NCBI RefSeq assembly: GCF_013328345.1
Contig: NZ_JABULX010000001.1
Coordinates: 124,001 to 188,000, forward strand
Length of the DNA: 64,000 nucleotides
Source of the DNA: Marinifaba aquimaris
GTDB lineage: Bacteria; Pseudomonadota; Gammaproteobacteria; Enterobacterales; Alteromonadaceae
Direction of reading: 5' to 3'
Shown here: piece by piece, positions 1 to 8,888 of the stretch
Layout of the letters: every line of letters starts with the position of its first letter
Numbering within the stretch: the first letter of the stretch is position 1
Position numbers and translations under genes: made by a program
The notes under the pieces: model-generated
The model's database searches: none
Told to the model about the DNA's origin: nothing
The model's input: only the letters and a program-made list of their open reading frames with translations

Positions 1-81
1 TTCTCCTAGCTCTTTAATATGAAATGCAGCAGATAAACCTGCCACTCCACCGCCTAAAATACATATATTATTTTTGAGCAT
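1..81 (-). CDS. FAD-dependent oxidoreductase, N-terminal fragment cut by the window edge
   Basis: Only the first 27 residues lie in the window. They begin at an ATG at 81 and contain a dinucleotide-binding loop, LGGGVAGLSAA, the FAD-binding start typical of amine-oxidase or UDP-galactopyranose-mutase-like flavoproteins. The start overlaps the end of the preceding reductase gene by 14 bases, so it looks translationally coupled to the rfb-type operon. Such flavoproteins are common in surface-sugar clusters, but the substrate cannot be told from this fragment. It is not the ferredoxin-type reductase that usually partners RfbH, which would start differently. Confidence 0.6.
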   Translation of the reverse strand, partial: MLKNNICILGGGVAGLSAAFHIKELGE

Positions 82-898
82 TATAAATATCTTCAATAGC
101 TTCTTTATAATTAAAAATAGCCTTCCAACCTAAGGTACGAAGAAACTCATTATTTGAAGCTAATTCTTTTGGTTCACCAACCCTATCTGGAATAGCCCCA
201 AAATTTACTTCTAAACCCTGTGTTTGTTTATCAACGCGTATAACCTCATTGACAAAATCTTTAATAGAAACAGCCATTCCATTACCAATTTCAATTGACT
301 CCAATGACGCTGTTAGCTCCAAGTTTCTAATTAATAAGTGAAATGCAGACATTAAATCTTTTATGTAAATAAAATCCCTTTTTTGATTACCGGAAGTTAA
401 GTCTAAAGGTTCATTATTTTCTATTTTCCTAGATAACCAACCAAAAAAAGATGTACTTTTTTGTCCTGGACCAAAAAACAAATGAGGTTTCAAATAAACA
501 AAATTAGTATAGTGTGAGATTAATGGAGCAATTTCACATATTGAGTTTTTAGATTTTGCATAAAAATTGAGTTGCGAGTCTAATATAGTACCAACTTGAA
601 AAAAGTTTTTAATTTTCAATTCATTGCACTTATTCAAAACCCTTACAGGAAATAGTAGATTACTTTCTAAAATATCCGATGTACTGTTACAAGAGTTTTC
701 ATACAACCCAATAGTATTTATAACTAAACAAGGCTTAATTTCTGATATTATAGAAAAGAGTTCCTCTTCCGTATTATAACTAAAATCTCCTGGCGATTTA
801 CTACGACTAACCCCCACCACATTATAACTAGATGATAAGTAAGCTATTAAATTAGCTCCTAAATAACTATTAGCTCCCAAAATAATAATGGAAATCAT
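68..898 (-). CDS. NAD-dependent sugar epimerase/reductase, RfbJ-like (CDP-3,6-dideoxyhexose synthase candidate)
   Basis: This is an extended short-chain dehydrogenase. The N terminus has the nucleotide-binding loop LGANSYLG and the active site has YAKSK (YxxxK). The C-terminal third, with FGAIPDRVGEP followed by LGWKAIFNYKEAIEDIY, resembles what I know of CDP-abequose synthase (RfbJ), which reduces the 4-keto group of CDP-4-keto-3,6-dideoxyglucose. It lies directly downstream of rfbF-rfbG-rfbH, which make that substrate. I chose the ATG at 898; an in-frame TTG at 904 overlaps the rfbH stop. Which dideoxyhexose is made (abequose, paratose or another) cannot be decided from sequence alone. Confidence 0.65.
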   Translation of the reverse strand: MISIIILGANSYLGANLIAYLSSSYNVVGVSRSKSPGDFSYNTEEELFSIISEIKPCLVINTIGLYENSCNSTSDILESNLLFPVRVLNKCNELKIKNFFQVGTILDSQLNFYAKSKNSICEIAPLISHYTNFVYLKPHLFFGPGQKSTSFFGWLSRKIENNEPLDLTSGNQKRDFIYIKDLMSAFHLLIRNLELTASLESIEIGNGMAVSIKDFVNEVIRVDKQTQGLEVNFGAIPDRVGEPKELASNNEFLRTLGWKAIFNYKEAIEDIYNAQK

Positions 899-900
899 AC

Positions 901-2208
901 TCAAGCTAACTCATCAGAAATAATGTTAGCCATGTAGTTAATCTGCTCATTAGTCACACTAGGGTGAATACCCACCCAAAAAGTATTATTCATGATAAAG
1001 TCTGTATTTTTCAATTCACCATGTACTCTGTAGTTCAAATCTTTGAAATATGGTTGTTTGATAAGATTGCCCGCAAATAGTAATCGTGTTCCAATTTTTC
1101 TTCCTTCAAGTACTTTTAATATATCGAGCCTTGATAGTGAAGTGTTTAGGGTGTTAACAGTTATTGGAAAACCAAACCAACTAGGTTGTGAATATTCTTC
1201 TGGCTCTGGCAATATAAGGTGTTTTTGATTTTTAAGAAGCGATCGTAGCAACTCAAAGTTTTCACGACGCTTATCAACAAACCCCGGAAGCTTTTCTAAC
1301 TGAGCGACACCACATGCAGCCTGCATATCTGTGATTTTAAGATTATAGCCAAGGTGAGAATACGTATATTTGTGGTCATAGCCAAATGGAAGCTCACCTA
1401 GCTGCTGTTCAAAGCGTCTATTACAGGTATTGTCTTGCCCAGGTTCGCAGTAACAGTCTCTCCCCCAGTCTCTAAAAGATTCAACAATTTTATAAAGTTT
1501 ACGCGAGTTACAAACAACTGCGCCTCCTTCCCCCATCGTAATTTGATGCGCAGGATAAAAACTAAAGGTAGCTAAGTCCCCGAAAGTACCTACTTTTTTC
1601 CCCTCGTATTCTGAACCAAGGGCATCGCAACAATCTTCTATAAGCCACAGGTCATACTTATTCGCTAATTCTTTTACAACTTTTAAATTAAAAGGGTTCC
1701 CTAAAGTATGGGCCATCATTATAGCTTTAGTTTTATTCGTGATGGCACCTTCCAGTTGAGTAACATCAACATTATACGTCCCCAATTCAACATCGACGAA
1801 AACGGGGATGCAGTTATTTTGAATGATAGGGTTTACTGTTGTTGGAAAACCGGCAGCGACAGTAATGACTTCATCACCAGGCTTTATTCTTTTCTCCCCC
1901 AACTTGTCTGACGTTAAGGCAGTAAAAGCGAGTAAATTAGCAGCAGAACCAGAAACAGTAGTTAACGCAAATTTAATACCTAAGTATTCAGCTAAAGATT
2001 TCTCAAATCGGTCATTAAAACGCCCTGTTGTTAACCAAGCATCCAAGGATGCTTCAACCATCAACATTCGCTCTTCTTCACCAACCGATTTTCCTGAGGC
2101 AGGAATATAAGTTTCACCTGGTATGAATAGTTTTTTTACATCAGATTGCAAAGAATATTCAGAAACTTTTTCAAGAATCTCATTTTTTATCGAATCTAAA
2201 CGAGACAT
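901..2208 (-). CDS. rfbH: CDP-4-keto-6-deoxy-D-glucose 3-dehydrase
   Basis: This 435-residue PMP-dependent, iron-sulfur dehydrase of the DegT/DnrJ/EryC1 fold removes the C3 hydroxyl from CDP-4-keto-6-deoxyglucose, the first step toward 3,6-dideoxyhexoses. The usual aminotransferase lysine is replaced by histidine in YPAHQITMGEGG, the hallmark of RfbH/E1 enzymes. Cysteines in the stretch from DCYCEPGQ to NTCNRRF are those expected to hold the 2Fe-2S cluster. Length matches the family. Its ATG shares one base with the rfbG stop codon (TAATG). The enzyme needs an electron-donating reductase (RfbI/E3 type), which is not in this window. Confidence 0.93.
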   Translation of the reverse strand: MSRLDSIKNEILEKVSEYSLQSDVKKLFIPGETYIPASGKSVGEEERMLMVEASLDAWLTTGRFNDRFEKSLAEYLGIKFALTTVSGSAANLLAFTALTSDKLGEKRIKPGDEVITVAAGFPTTVNPIIQNNCIPVFVDVELGTYNVDVTQLEGAITNKTKAIMMAHTLGNPFNLKVVKELANKYDLWLIEDCCDALGSEYEGKKVGTFGDLATFSFYPAHQITMGEGGAVVCNSRKLYKIVESFRDWGRDCYCEPGQDNTCNRRFEQQLGELPFGYDHKYTYSHLGYNLKITDMQAACGVAQLEKLPGFVDKRRENFELLRSLLKNQKHLILPEPEEYSQPSWFGFPITVNTLNTSLSRLDILKVLEGRKIGTRLLFAGNLIKQPYFKDLNYRVHGELKNTDFIMNNTFWVGIHPSVTNEQINYMANIISDELA

Positions 2209-3284
2209 TAATTTTCAAACCTTAATTTTATATAATCATCAATTTGATGAAGCCAGATAGAATGGAATCTGGTTTTATCTTTTTCTAACCAAGCAGAATA
2301 GAGTGAAGCCGTTAATTCAATGGCTTGTTCAGTATTGTAAGCCCCTTTCCAATTTAAATAATGCTCAGCTTTTTGTGAGTCTAGTGAAAGTAAAATTGAC
2401 TCCTTAAGTCCCGCTGTACCTTCAAGCTCAATCATAGCTTTAGATTTACCCATCACCGCTAATGTTTTTTCAACTACATCTAAGACACTAGCGACTTCTG
2501 ATCGTTCTGGTCCAAAATTCCATCCCCCAGAAAATTTATTTCCTTCAACAAATAATTGATGAGCAAGCAAAAGGTAACCGAATAAAGGATCTAATACGTG
2601 CTGCCAAGGCCGAGTGTAGGACGGGTTACGAATTACAATTTTTTCATTATTATATAAAGAACGAAAAATATCGGGTAATAACCTGTCTTCGGACCAGTCA
2701 CCACCACCTATTACATTTCCAGCTCTTGCTGAAGCAATGGCACAATGACTATCAGCAAAAAAACTCGTTTGATAGGAATGGGTTATTATTTCAGAGCATG
2801 CCTTACTGGCACTATAAGGATCATTACCACCTAAAGAATCGGATTCAACAAAGCTTTTTCCTAAATCATTATTGGCATAACACTTATCCGTTGTGACATT
2901 CACTAACGCTTTAATTGAATCAACTTTTCTAGCAATATCTAGTAAATTAATCGTTCCAATAACATTAGTTTGATAAGTATCTACCGGTTTGATATAAGAC
3001 TTTCGAACCAGAGGCTGGGCAGCCAAATGAAAAACAATATCAGGTTGAACTTCATCTAAATAGCTTTCAAGCATTTCATAATTAGCAACATCTCCAAACC
3101 GATAAAAATCAGTTTTGCCAGTACCACCAAAATCGAATAAATTCGGCTCGCTTCTGTCGTTTTCCAGTGAATAACCATAGGTAGTTGCACCTAAACGATT
3201 TAGCAATGCTGATAACCAGCAGCCTTTAAAACCAGTGTTACCCGTTATTAATACTTTTTTATCTTTCCAAAAGCTCAACTTCAT
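2208..3284 (-). CDS. rfbG: CDP-glucose 4,6-dehydratase
   Basis: This extended SDR enzyme converts CDP-glucose to CDP-4-keto-6-deoxyglucose. It carries ITGNTGFKGCWL at the N terminus (NAD-binding loop with the family-typical GFKG), the VTTDKCY segment and the catalytic YSASK. I start it at the ATG at 3284, giving MKLSFWKDKK, which matches the usual RfbG beginning. This ATG overlaps the rfbF stop by one base (TAATG). The longer open frame to 3305 would run into rfbF. It is followed with the same one-base overlap by rfbH, so the three genes are tightly coupled. Confidence 0.92.
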   Translation of the reverse strand: MKLSFWKDKKVLITGNTGFKGCWLSALLNRLGATTYGYSLENDRSEPNLFDFGGTGKTDFYRFGDVANYEMLESYLDEVQPDIVFHLAAQPLVRKSYIKPVDTYQTNVIGTINLLDIARKVDSIKALVNVTTDKCYANNDLGKSFVESDSLGGNDPYSASKACSEIITHSYQTSFFADSHCAIASARAGNVIGGGDWSEDRLLPDIFRSLYNNEKIVIRNPSYTRPWQHVLDPLFGYLLLAHQLFVEGNKFSGGWNFGPERSEVASVLDVVEKTLAVMGKSKAMIELEGTAGLKESILLSLDSQKAEHYLNWKGAYNTEQAIELTASLYSAWLEKDKTRFHSIWLHQIDDYIKLRFEN

Positions 3285-4066
3285 TATTTTTCCCATGTAG
3301 CCCATGGTGCTTCTTGCTTTAAAAATAAATCTTCCAGATAGTTTTTATCTCTAAGGGTATCCATGGGTTGCCAAAAGCCTTGATGTTTGAAGCAATTGAC
3401 CTGATTGTTCTGAGTAAAAAATTCCATCGGCGCTTGCTCCCACATTTCGGAAGATTGAAAGTCAGACAATTGTTTAAAGACATCATTATCAATGACAAAA
3501 AAACCACCACTGATCCAATTATTATCGCCTGTTGGTTTTTCTTGAAACTCAGTAATATCGTTCCCCTTAATCTTAAGAGCACCAAACCGTCCGGGAGGTT
3601 GTACTGCAGTAACCGTAATTAATCTATTACTCGCTTGGTGACTTTCTAATAGCTTATTGAGATTAATATCTGAAACACCATCACCATAAGTAAAATGAAA
3701 ACGCTTTTCCCCCGACAAGTAACGTTCAACAAAGCGTAAGCGCCCTAGAGTTCCGGTTTCTAGACCGGTATCCACTAGAGTGACTTTCCAAGGTTCTGAA
3801 TGATTATCGTGCACTGTCATTGTGTTATTTTGCATATCGAAAGTCACATCAGAGTTATGTAAAAAATAATTAGCAAAATACTCTTTGATTACATAACCTT
3901 TATAACCGCAGCAAATAACAAAGTCGTTAACACCAAATGAACTGTAAATTTTCATAATATGCCAAAGGATAGGTTTACCACCGACTTCAATCATAGGCTT
4001 AGGTTTTAAATGGGATTCCTCGCTAATACGAGTTCCCAGCCCACCGGCTAGAATCACTGCTTTCAT
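3284..4066 (-). CDS. rfbF: Glucose-1-phosphate cytidylyltransferase
   Basis: This 260-residue enzyme makes CDP-glucose from CTP and glucose 1-phosphate, the entry to CDP-linked deoxysugars. The nucleotidyltransferase signature AGGLGTRISEES, followed by KPKPMIEVGGKPILWHIM, is characteristic of RfbF, and length fits. It is the first gene of the rfbFGH-reductase operon. A very good FliA-type promoter lies 22 bases upstream of the start codon, so this sugar operon is probably expressed with the late flagellar genes. Confidence 0.93.
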   Translation of the reverse strand: MKAVILAGGLGTRISEESHLKPKPMIEVGGKPILWHIMKIYSSFGVNDFVICCGYKGYVIKEYFANYFLHNSDVTFDMQNNTMTVHDNHSEPWKVTLVDTGLETGTLGRLRFVERYLSGEKRFHFTYGDGVSDINLNKLLESHQASNRLITVTAVQPPGRFGALKIKGNDITEFQEKPTGDNNWISGGFFVIDNDVFKQLSDFQSSEMWEQAPMEFFTQNNQVNCFKHQGFWQPMDTLRDKNYLEDLFLKQEAPWATWEK

Positions 4067-4087
4067 AATTACCCCTTTGATCTATAT

Positions 4088-4114
4088 TTATCGGTTTTAA
4101 ACAAAAGCACTTTA
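4088..4114 (-). promoter_or_regulatory. FliA (sigma28) promoter of the rfbFGH operon
   Basis: Reading the minus strand there is TAAAG, a 15-base spacer, then CCGATAA, an exact match to the core flagellar sigma28 pattern and spacing. The TAA of the -35 element is the stop codon of the upstream oxidoreductase gene. Compared base by base with the promoter of the third flagellin at 42227-42253, 23 of 27 positions are identical, spacer included. The start codon of rfbF is 22 bases downstream of the -10 element. Confidence 0.8.
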
Positions 4115-5056
4115 ATCCAATTTATAACCAGCCATTTTTTGATACAGTTCAAAATGGCGAATATGTTCTGAAAGGCTACATAAACCATTAGGTTTGTCAG
4201 ACAAAAAAGCTTCAGTCTGCAAAAATAGCCCTGGTTTAAAGTTTTGATCTAATTCATCAGTCAAATCAACGAATTCAGTTGATACAGAGCCAATATCTTG
4301 AATCTGGAGTGACTCCATTGGTCTAAAAATATATCGATGCTTCTTCGTCATCACATCCAAGCTCCATCTCCCGGGAGAGTTCCAGTTTCCTTGATAAGAA
4401 AATAGTGCACCAACCTCAGTGATACCAGCACCAGCAAAGTTACTAGAGCTAGGGTGCCAATCTAGTTTCCCTGAGTTATAGCTCTGCATCTGTACTGGTT
4501 TTCCTCCCAGATAAAAAGCTAAATCAATAACATGAGTCGTATTAGCTAAAAACCAGTTTTGTTTCGCTTCTACTGAACAATGGGCATCTTTAACAACATG
4601 AGCCCACTCAGTGATTTCATATGTTAAAGAAGTTACTCCACCATCTTCTTTAATTAACCTTTTTGCTTGATTAACTGATTCATAAAAACGACGGTTGTAA
4701 GCGACAAAGACATCGCATTTGGCATCTATAGCTTTTGAATTGAGAGTATCAATGTCATTAATGGTAAGCCCTGCAGGCTTTTCTAATAATATTTTTTTTA
4801 TGCCATATTCAACAAGCAAGCTACCGACTTTTGCTAACTCTTCAACACTCACGGCTACAATTGCATAAGTGGCAGTTTGAGTTGTCGATGATAAAAAAGC
4901 ATCAATACCTCCAGCTATAACGGTATGCCCTGTCTCTGCTTCAAATTTGTCGCAAGACGCCTTACCTCGACCTATACATTGGTATTCCAACTCGAGAGCA
5001 TTAAGGACTTTGGCATATTCAACAGCCATTGCACCCGAACCAATAATCCAAATCAT
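4112..5056 (-). CDS. Gfo/Idh/MocA-family NAD(P)-dependent oxidoreductase
   Basis: This is a 314-residue sugar oxidoreductase with an N-terminal Rossmann domain (IIGSGAMAVEYAKVL) and the family motif EKPAG, whose lysine takes part in catalysis. The C-terminal half is the usual alpha/beta substrate domain. It is the last gene of the series running down from ptmE and legF, and its stop codon forms part of the rfbF promoter. The neighbourhood suggests that it oxidises or reduces a nucleotide sugar or nonulosonate intermediate. The exact substrate cannot be read from the sequence. Confidence 0.75.
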   Translation of the reverse strand: MIWIIGSGAMAVEYAKVLNALELEYQCIGRGKASCDKFEAETGHTVIAGGIDAFLSSTTQTATYAIVAVSVEELAKVGSLLVEYGIKKILLEKPAGLTINDIDTLNSKAIDAKCDVFVAYNRRFYESVNQAKRLIKEDGGVTSLTYEITEWAHVVKDAHCSVEAKQNWFLANTTHVIDLAFYLGGKPVQMQSYNSGKLDWHPSSSNFAGAGITEVGALFSYQGNWNSPGRWSLDVMTKKHRYIFRPMESLQIQDIGSVSTEFVDLTDELDQNFKPGLFLQTEAFLSDKPNGLCSLSEHIRHFELYQKMAGYKLD

Positions 5057-5075
5057 TTAATACCTAACCTAAACC

Positions 5076-5654
5076 TTAAAACGAATAATTAAAACGAGAC
5101 AAATCTTCTTGATATATTTCTGATACTAAATCGAACGTTTCTTGCGTATAAAACGTCTTATAGTCTTTTGTTCGTGGAGATGCATTTAGGTGATGTAAGT
5201 CGAGTTCAACACCTAAAATTTTCGATAATTTTTTTATATCACCTTGAAGCTGCTCTAACCTAAGTATCTCGTTTACTCCGACATCAGAATCACGCCTAGT
5301 AATAAAGTTAACTTGTGGCATCAATAAAAATTCACGATTATTTTTTCTTAACATTAAATAATCATAAAAAGACATCGATTTTAAATTGGGGTACCTTTTA
5401 TATAGGTCACCTTTGTAATCTGATTTAACATGATAACAATAAGAACTTACGGCTCTATCATAAGGATTACGAACAATACAAAATTTAAAACTTGCTAACC
5501 AATCATCAAAACTAAGTTCATTAGATGTAGAAATCACATCAAAATGAATATTGTCTTTCACACTATTTAATAAGCTTTTAACACTAGTACCAGCATTTTT
5601 GGGAATGTGTATAAAAACGACTTTTTTACCAAATACTCCTAAGTTATTGGACAT
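5076..5654 (-). CDS. Small PAPS-dependent sulfotransferase-like protein
   Basis: This protein of about 192 residues carries both PAPS-binding signatures of the Sulfotransfer_2-type fold. They are HIPKNAGTS near residue 17 (5'-phosphosulfate loop, with its lysine) and RNPYDRAVSSY around residue 60 (3'-phosphate loop). Such enzymes move sulfate from PAPS to a hydroxyl, often on glycans. I start it at the ATG at 5654, because the longer frame begins with TTG. It overlaps the end of the preceding oxidoreductase gene by 16 bases. The gene context suggests that it sulfates a glycan made by this island. Confidence 0.75.
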   Translation of the reverse strand: MSNNLGVFGKKVVFIHIPKNAGTSVKSLLNSVKDNIHFDVISTSNELSFDDWLASFKFCIVRNPYDRAVSSYCYHVKSDYKGDLYKRYPNLKSMSFYDYLMLRKNNREFLLMPQVNFITRRDSDVGVNEILRLEQLQGDIKKLSKILGVELDLHHLNASPRTKDYKTFYTQETFDLVSEIYQEDLSRFNYSF

Positions 5655-6577
5655 ATGCAATCTTTAGTAACCTCAGGATAAATATGACAATTAATAGCAT
5701 TAAGTAGTAAAGAGTTATTAAGATAAGAATCTTGCAGTGTTGGAAGGCTCGACTTTCCCTTCAGCATTTCAAGCACTTCAAATGCAGTCGTTTTACTCGC
5801 GTAAGGTATATTAAATTCAACCTTTTCATTTCCAACCGAAAAATGCCCTTGAGATTCATTGATTACTGCTATTTCTTTTTGTGATGAAAAAATTATTTGA
5901 TAATCAAGGTTTGATTCATTTGAAAAAGACGCTTTAAATGCCGCACCATTTTCAGCCTTTCCCTCTACCAATCCATAGAAAGACTTTAAGCTTGTTGATC
6001 TAGTATTATTATCTTCAATTAACAACTGAGGTACCTCTAACTCTGTAACCTTTGTACTATTAAACAAACTGAATAAATCTAAGTAGTGAATTAAGTTACA
6101 GCCTAATTCAACATTGGATCCAATAATTTCAATATCTATAGGAGGTTTCACCAATGTTAAGTAGTGCTTGATTGTTTCACTCAACCTATAACTGTAATTT
6201 AATCGAACATTTACTTTTTTCTCTGCCGCAGTAGATATAGCAGCTTCATAATCAGAAATACTTTGAAAAGCTGTCTTTTCACATAAAATATGCTGTACTG
6301 AAAGTTCACATACCATTTTAAGAATATTTAACCGCCCAATAGAAAGCGTTGCAATAATTGCGGCATCCAATTTTAATGACCTAACATCATCAAAATTACA
6401 AAATGTTATTAAATGGTGATTATCCTTATTAACTTCATCCCAGCGTTCTTTTGCCCTAACCCTAGACGCATCATTTGGTTCAATAACATACATGTGACAG
6501 GGCGTTTTTAGTAAAGCAAATGACTGTAAATGTCTGCTACCTAACTGGCCTGCACCAACTAATAAAATATTCAACAT
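5639..6577 (-). CDS. Gfo/Idh/MocA-like oxidoreductase
   Basis: The N terminus LLVGAGQLGSRHLQSF is a Rossmann nucleotide-binding loop, and the motif CEKTAF sits where the family has EKP; the proline is changed to threonine. Overall length (about 312 residues) and layout fit Gfo/Idh/MocA dehydrogenases. I use the ATG at 6577; three bases further up is only a TTG. It differs clearly from the paralogous enzyme at 4112-5056, so the two may act on different positions of one sugar. Confidence 0.65.
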   Translation of the reverse strand: MLNILLVGAGQLGSRHLQSFALLKTPCHMYVIEPNDASRVRAKERWDEVNKDNHHLITFCNFDDVRSLKLDAAIIATLSIGRLNILKMVCELSVQHILCEKTAFQSISDYEAAISTAAEKKVNVRLNYSYRLSETIKHYLTLVKPPIDIEIIGSNVELGCNLIHYLDLFSLFNSTKVTELEVPQLLIEDNNTRSTSLKSFYGLVEGKAENGAAFKASFSNESNLDYQIIFSSQKEIAVINESQGHFSVGNEKVEFNIPYASKTTAFEVLEMLKGKSSLPTLQDSYLNNSLLLNAINCHIYPEVTKDCICPIT

Positions 6578-6615
6578 CAAAAATAGACTCTATAAATAAG
6601 GGTTTAATGAACGAG

Positions 6616-8046
6616 CTAAAAACCGTGTTCAATCGTCAATGAACCATTCTCGTTTTGTAAACTGCTATAAACAAACAAACCACCATATTCTGAGAAGACA
6701 GTGTAGTAACCAAGCTCTTCTCCTAAGAACAAACAAGCATTCTCAAACATTTCATCAAACTCAACACCTTCTAAAAATGAGGGTATTTCGCAGGGAGGAA
6801 TAGTTAACTCTAGATATTCATGAGAAACAGCAGAATATAAACGAATGATTATATTCTGCTCACAAACACCGTAAACTTCCTCAATCGCCGCAATATAAAG
6901 CTTACCTTTAATTGCATTACTAGCCGATGCAACTCCCCAGTAAAGTCTTTTTTTAGGTCTTTCATTATGAATAACGCCAAGAGAACATTCATAAGGCAAT
7001 TTTCCTTCTTGACCACCGGTAATTGCGGTAACAATTCTTGTAGGTAAAGTCGCATTTTTTGAATTGAATTCCAAGGTACTTGCTATAGGCTTGTAGTATA
7101 ACCGCTGACCTGAATAGAAATCGGTTTCTATTGTATCGTCTTTAAGTACATAATCCCCTTTTTGCATATCGGGATACACAATAACGTCAGCCAATTGACC
7201 ATTTGGCTTAATTAGATGCATGTAAGCGGTTTTACTCTCTTCAGAACAATTATCTGTTTGATGTTCTGAATAATTAAAATTGGAATGAGTAACTTGCAGC
7301 TCACCACTCTCTATATTTTCATTACCTACGAGCAGCCGAGTAAAACCATGAGCCAACTCAAAGTTGATACTAGCATTTAAAGGCCTACCTCCCGATAGCT
7401 GTTCTAGATCTGTAACGATGTCATCTATATTCAAACGCAACGTTTCATAAGGTTTCAATACCGGAATATCAAATTGAAAAGAAAAATTTTCATTATTGTG
7501 GTTTTTAAGATTAATAAGAGCTGATTGAGCAGGTTGCTCAACACTACCATTATGCATCACACAAAAAGAACTAAGCTTGTCTTTAGCATGAACGGTCCAA
7601 CATGACTCCCGCCCCTTTGAAATCGTTCTACCTTCTTCAATTTCATATGGCGAATAATTTCGTGTATACGAATGCACCATAGAAATAGACTCTGGGGTTT
7701 CATAAGTGGCCATAATCGCTGCATATGGAATCACTAAATTTTCTAGGCTGAAAACTTCAACTTCAATGCTTCCCTCAAAATCTTCGTAATCCGGTGTTAT
7801 GTTTACAACCATGCCACCGCAAAACTCGGGATAGAATCGCTCAAGCAATTGACCATTCATTTTCCTGCAACTTACAACGACTTTAACATCTAAATTTCTT
7901 TTTAATTTCCAATAATTCAAGAAACTGATTGTCGTTTTAACAGACTGATTGCAAATTGCATAAAAGATTGCCGATGACCTAAGAACTAAACCAAAATTAC
8001 CTTTAAAGTTATCTTGCTGTGAAATTTTTATTTTTTCATTTCCCAT
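6616..8046 (-). CDS. Conserved-looking protein of unknown function in the sugar island
   Basis: I do not recognise this 476-residue protein. It has no signal peptide, membrane segment or nucleotide-binding loop that I can see. The composition and the alternation of short hydrophobic stretches suggest a mostly beta fold. Candidate functional residues are scattered, for example SCWTVHAKD and FCVMHNGS near residue 150, and several cysteines. It sits in one run of genes between a methyltransferase and an oxidoreductase with short gaps, so it is probably co-transcribed with legF and takes part in nonulosonate tailoring or transfer. That role is inference from position only. Confidence 0.7.
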   Translation of the reverse strand: MGNEKIKISQQDNFKGNFGLVLRSSAIFYAICNQSVKTTISFLNYWKLKRNLDVKVVVSCRKMNGQLLERFYPEFCGGMVVNITPDYEDFEGSIEVEVFSLENLVIPYAAIMATYETPESISMVHSYTRNYSPYEIEEGRTISKGRESCWTVHAKDKLSSFCVMHNGSVEQPAQSALINLKNHNNENFSFQFDIPVLKPYETLRLNIDDIVTDLEQLSGGRPLNASINFELAHGFTRLLVGNENIESGELQVTHSNFNYSEHQTDNCSEESKTAYMHLIKPNGQLADVIVYPDMQKGDYVLKDDTIETDFYSGQRLYYKPIASTLEFNSKNATLPTRIVTAITGGQEGKLPYECSLGVIHNERPKKRLYWGVASASNAIKGKLYIAAIEEVYGVCEQNIIIRLYSAVSHEYLELTIPPCEIPSFLEGVEFDEMFENACLFLGEELGYYTVFSEYGGLFVYSSLQNENGSLTIEHGF

Positions 8047-8060
8047 CTTTATAGTTCCCT

Positions 8061-8888
8061 TTACTCACCACTAACTGAGTTTTGAATAGTTGAAATAAAA
8101 TCAGTTTGCTCAAAAAAGCCCAACACATCACCAAACCCGTTGCTTTGCGATAAGTTATGCGCTGTGTACGAAAACTCATAAGCAAAGTTTTTCGGAGCAT
8201 TATTTAATGGTTGATTCCGTTTTTCTAGAATCAGAATAAATTCGTAGTATTGCTCACTAGAGTCAATAGAGGTATTTTCAGCTAAGTCCCCTCTACGAGG
8301 GAATTTATAAAGATTCAACACTTCATAACCTAAACTAGGTAGTTCAGATACAAGTTGATTAACATCAATAAATTTATGAGGAAACTGTTTTAACTTAGCA
8401 TTTCGTTCCGCCACCAAAGCGGCTGTATCATCTGAAAAGTAATTTGCACTCTTTCCTGTAAGAAGGATTTTAGCCCCTATTTTCATCACACGATTGGCTT
8501 CTATTAATGCTTTAGTATGTTTAACCAAATCAAATACAGCCCAAACATAAAGAAAATCAAAGTAATTATCAGGATAGGGAATATCTTCCATTCCTGCCGT
8601 TTTCAAGGATGTATATTGTTTCTCACTTGCCATTTGGATGATATCTTGTGATATATCTATACCATGCACCTGCCCGTTTAACATTTTGAGCAATTCAAAA
8701 TTACGGCCATGGCAACATCCAACATCTAAAATTTGAAGAGGGTCTTCATAACCTTCAAAATAATTGGAAATAACGGATAAGTATTTAGCCTGTAGATCCA
8801 AACCTGGTACTTTTAAACCATCAACTGACTTTTCGATTGTATTTGACCAGTATTCGGCATATTTTTTATTAAAAACGCTAGTATCCAT
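8061..8888 (-). CDS. Class I SAM-dependent methyltransferase
   Basis: Motif I of the SAM-binding fold is clear at ILDVGCCHGRNFELL, followed by an acidic residue at the end of the second strand in VHGIDIS, and by a Methyltransf_11-like arrangement with YPDNYFDFLYVW. Length is 275 residues. The start codon directly abuts the stop codon of the upstream deacetylase-like gene. In this context it probably methylates a nonulosonate hydroxyl or amine, as methyltransferases do in other flagellar glycan clusters. The acceptor cannot be predicted. Confidence 0.75.
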   Translation of the reverse strand: MDTSVFNKKYAEYWSNTIEKSVDGLKVPGLDLQAKYLSVISNYFEGYEDPLQILDVGCCHGRNFELLKMLNGQVHGIDISQDIIQMASEKQYTSLKTAGMEDIPYPDNYFDFLYVWAVFDLVKHTKALIEANRVMKIGAKILLTGKSANYFSDDTAALVAERNAKLKQFPHKFIDVNQLVSELPSLGYEVLNLYKFPRRGDLAENTSIDSSEQYYEFILILEKRNQPLNNAPKNFAYEFSYTAHNLSQSNGFGDVLGFFEQTDFISTIQNSVSGE

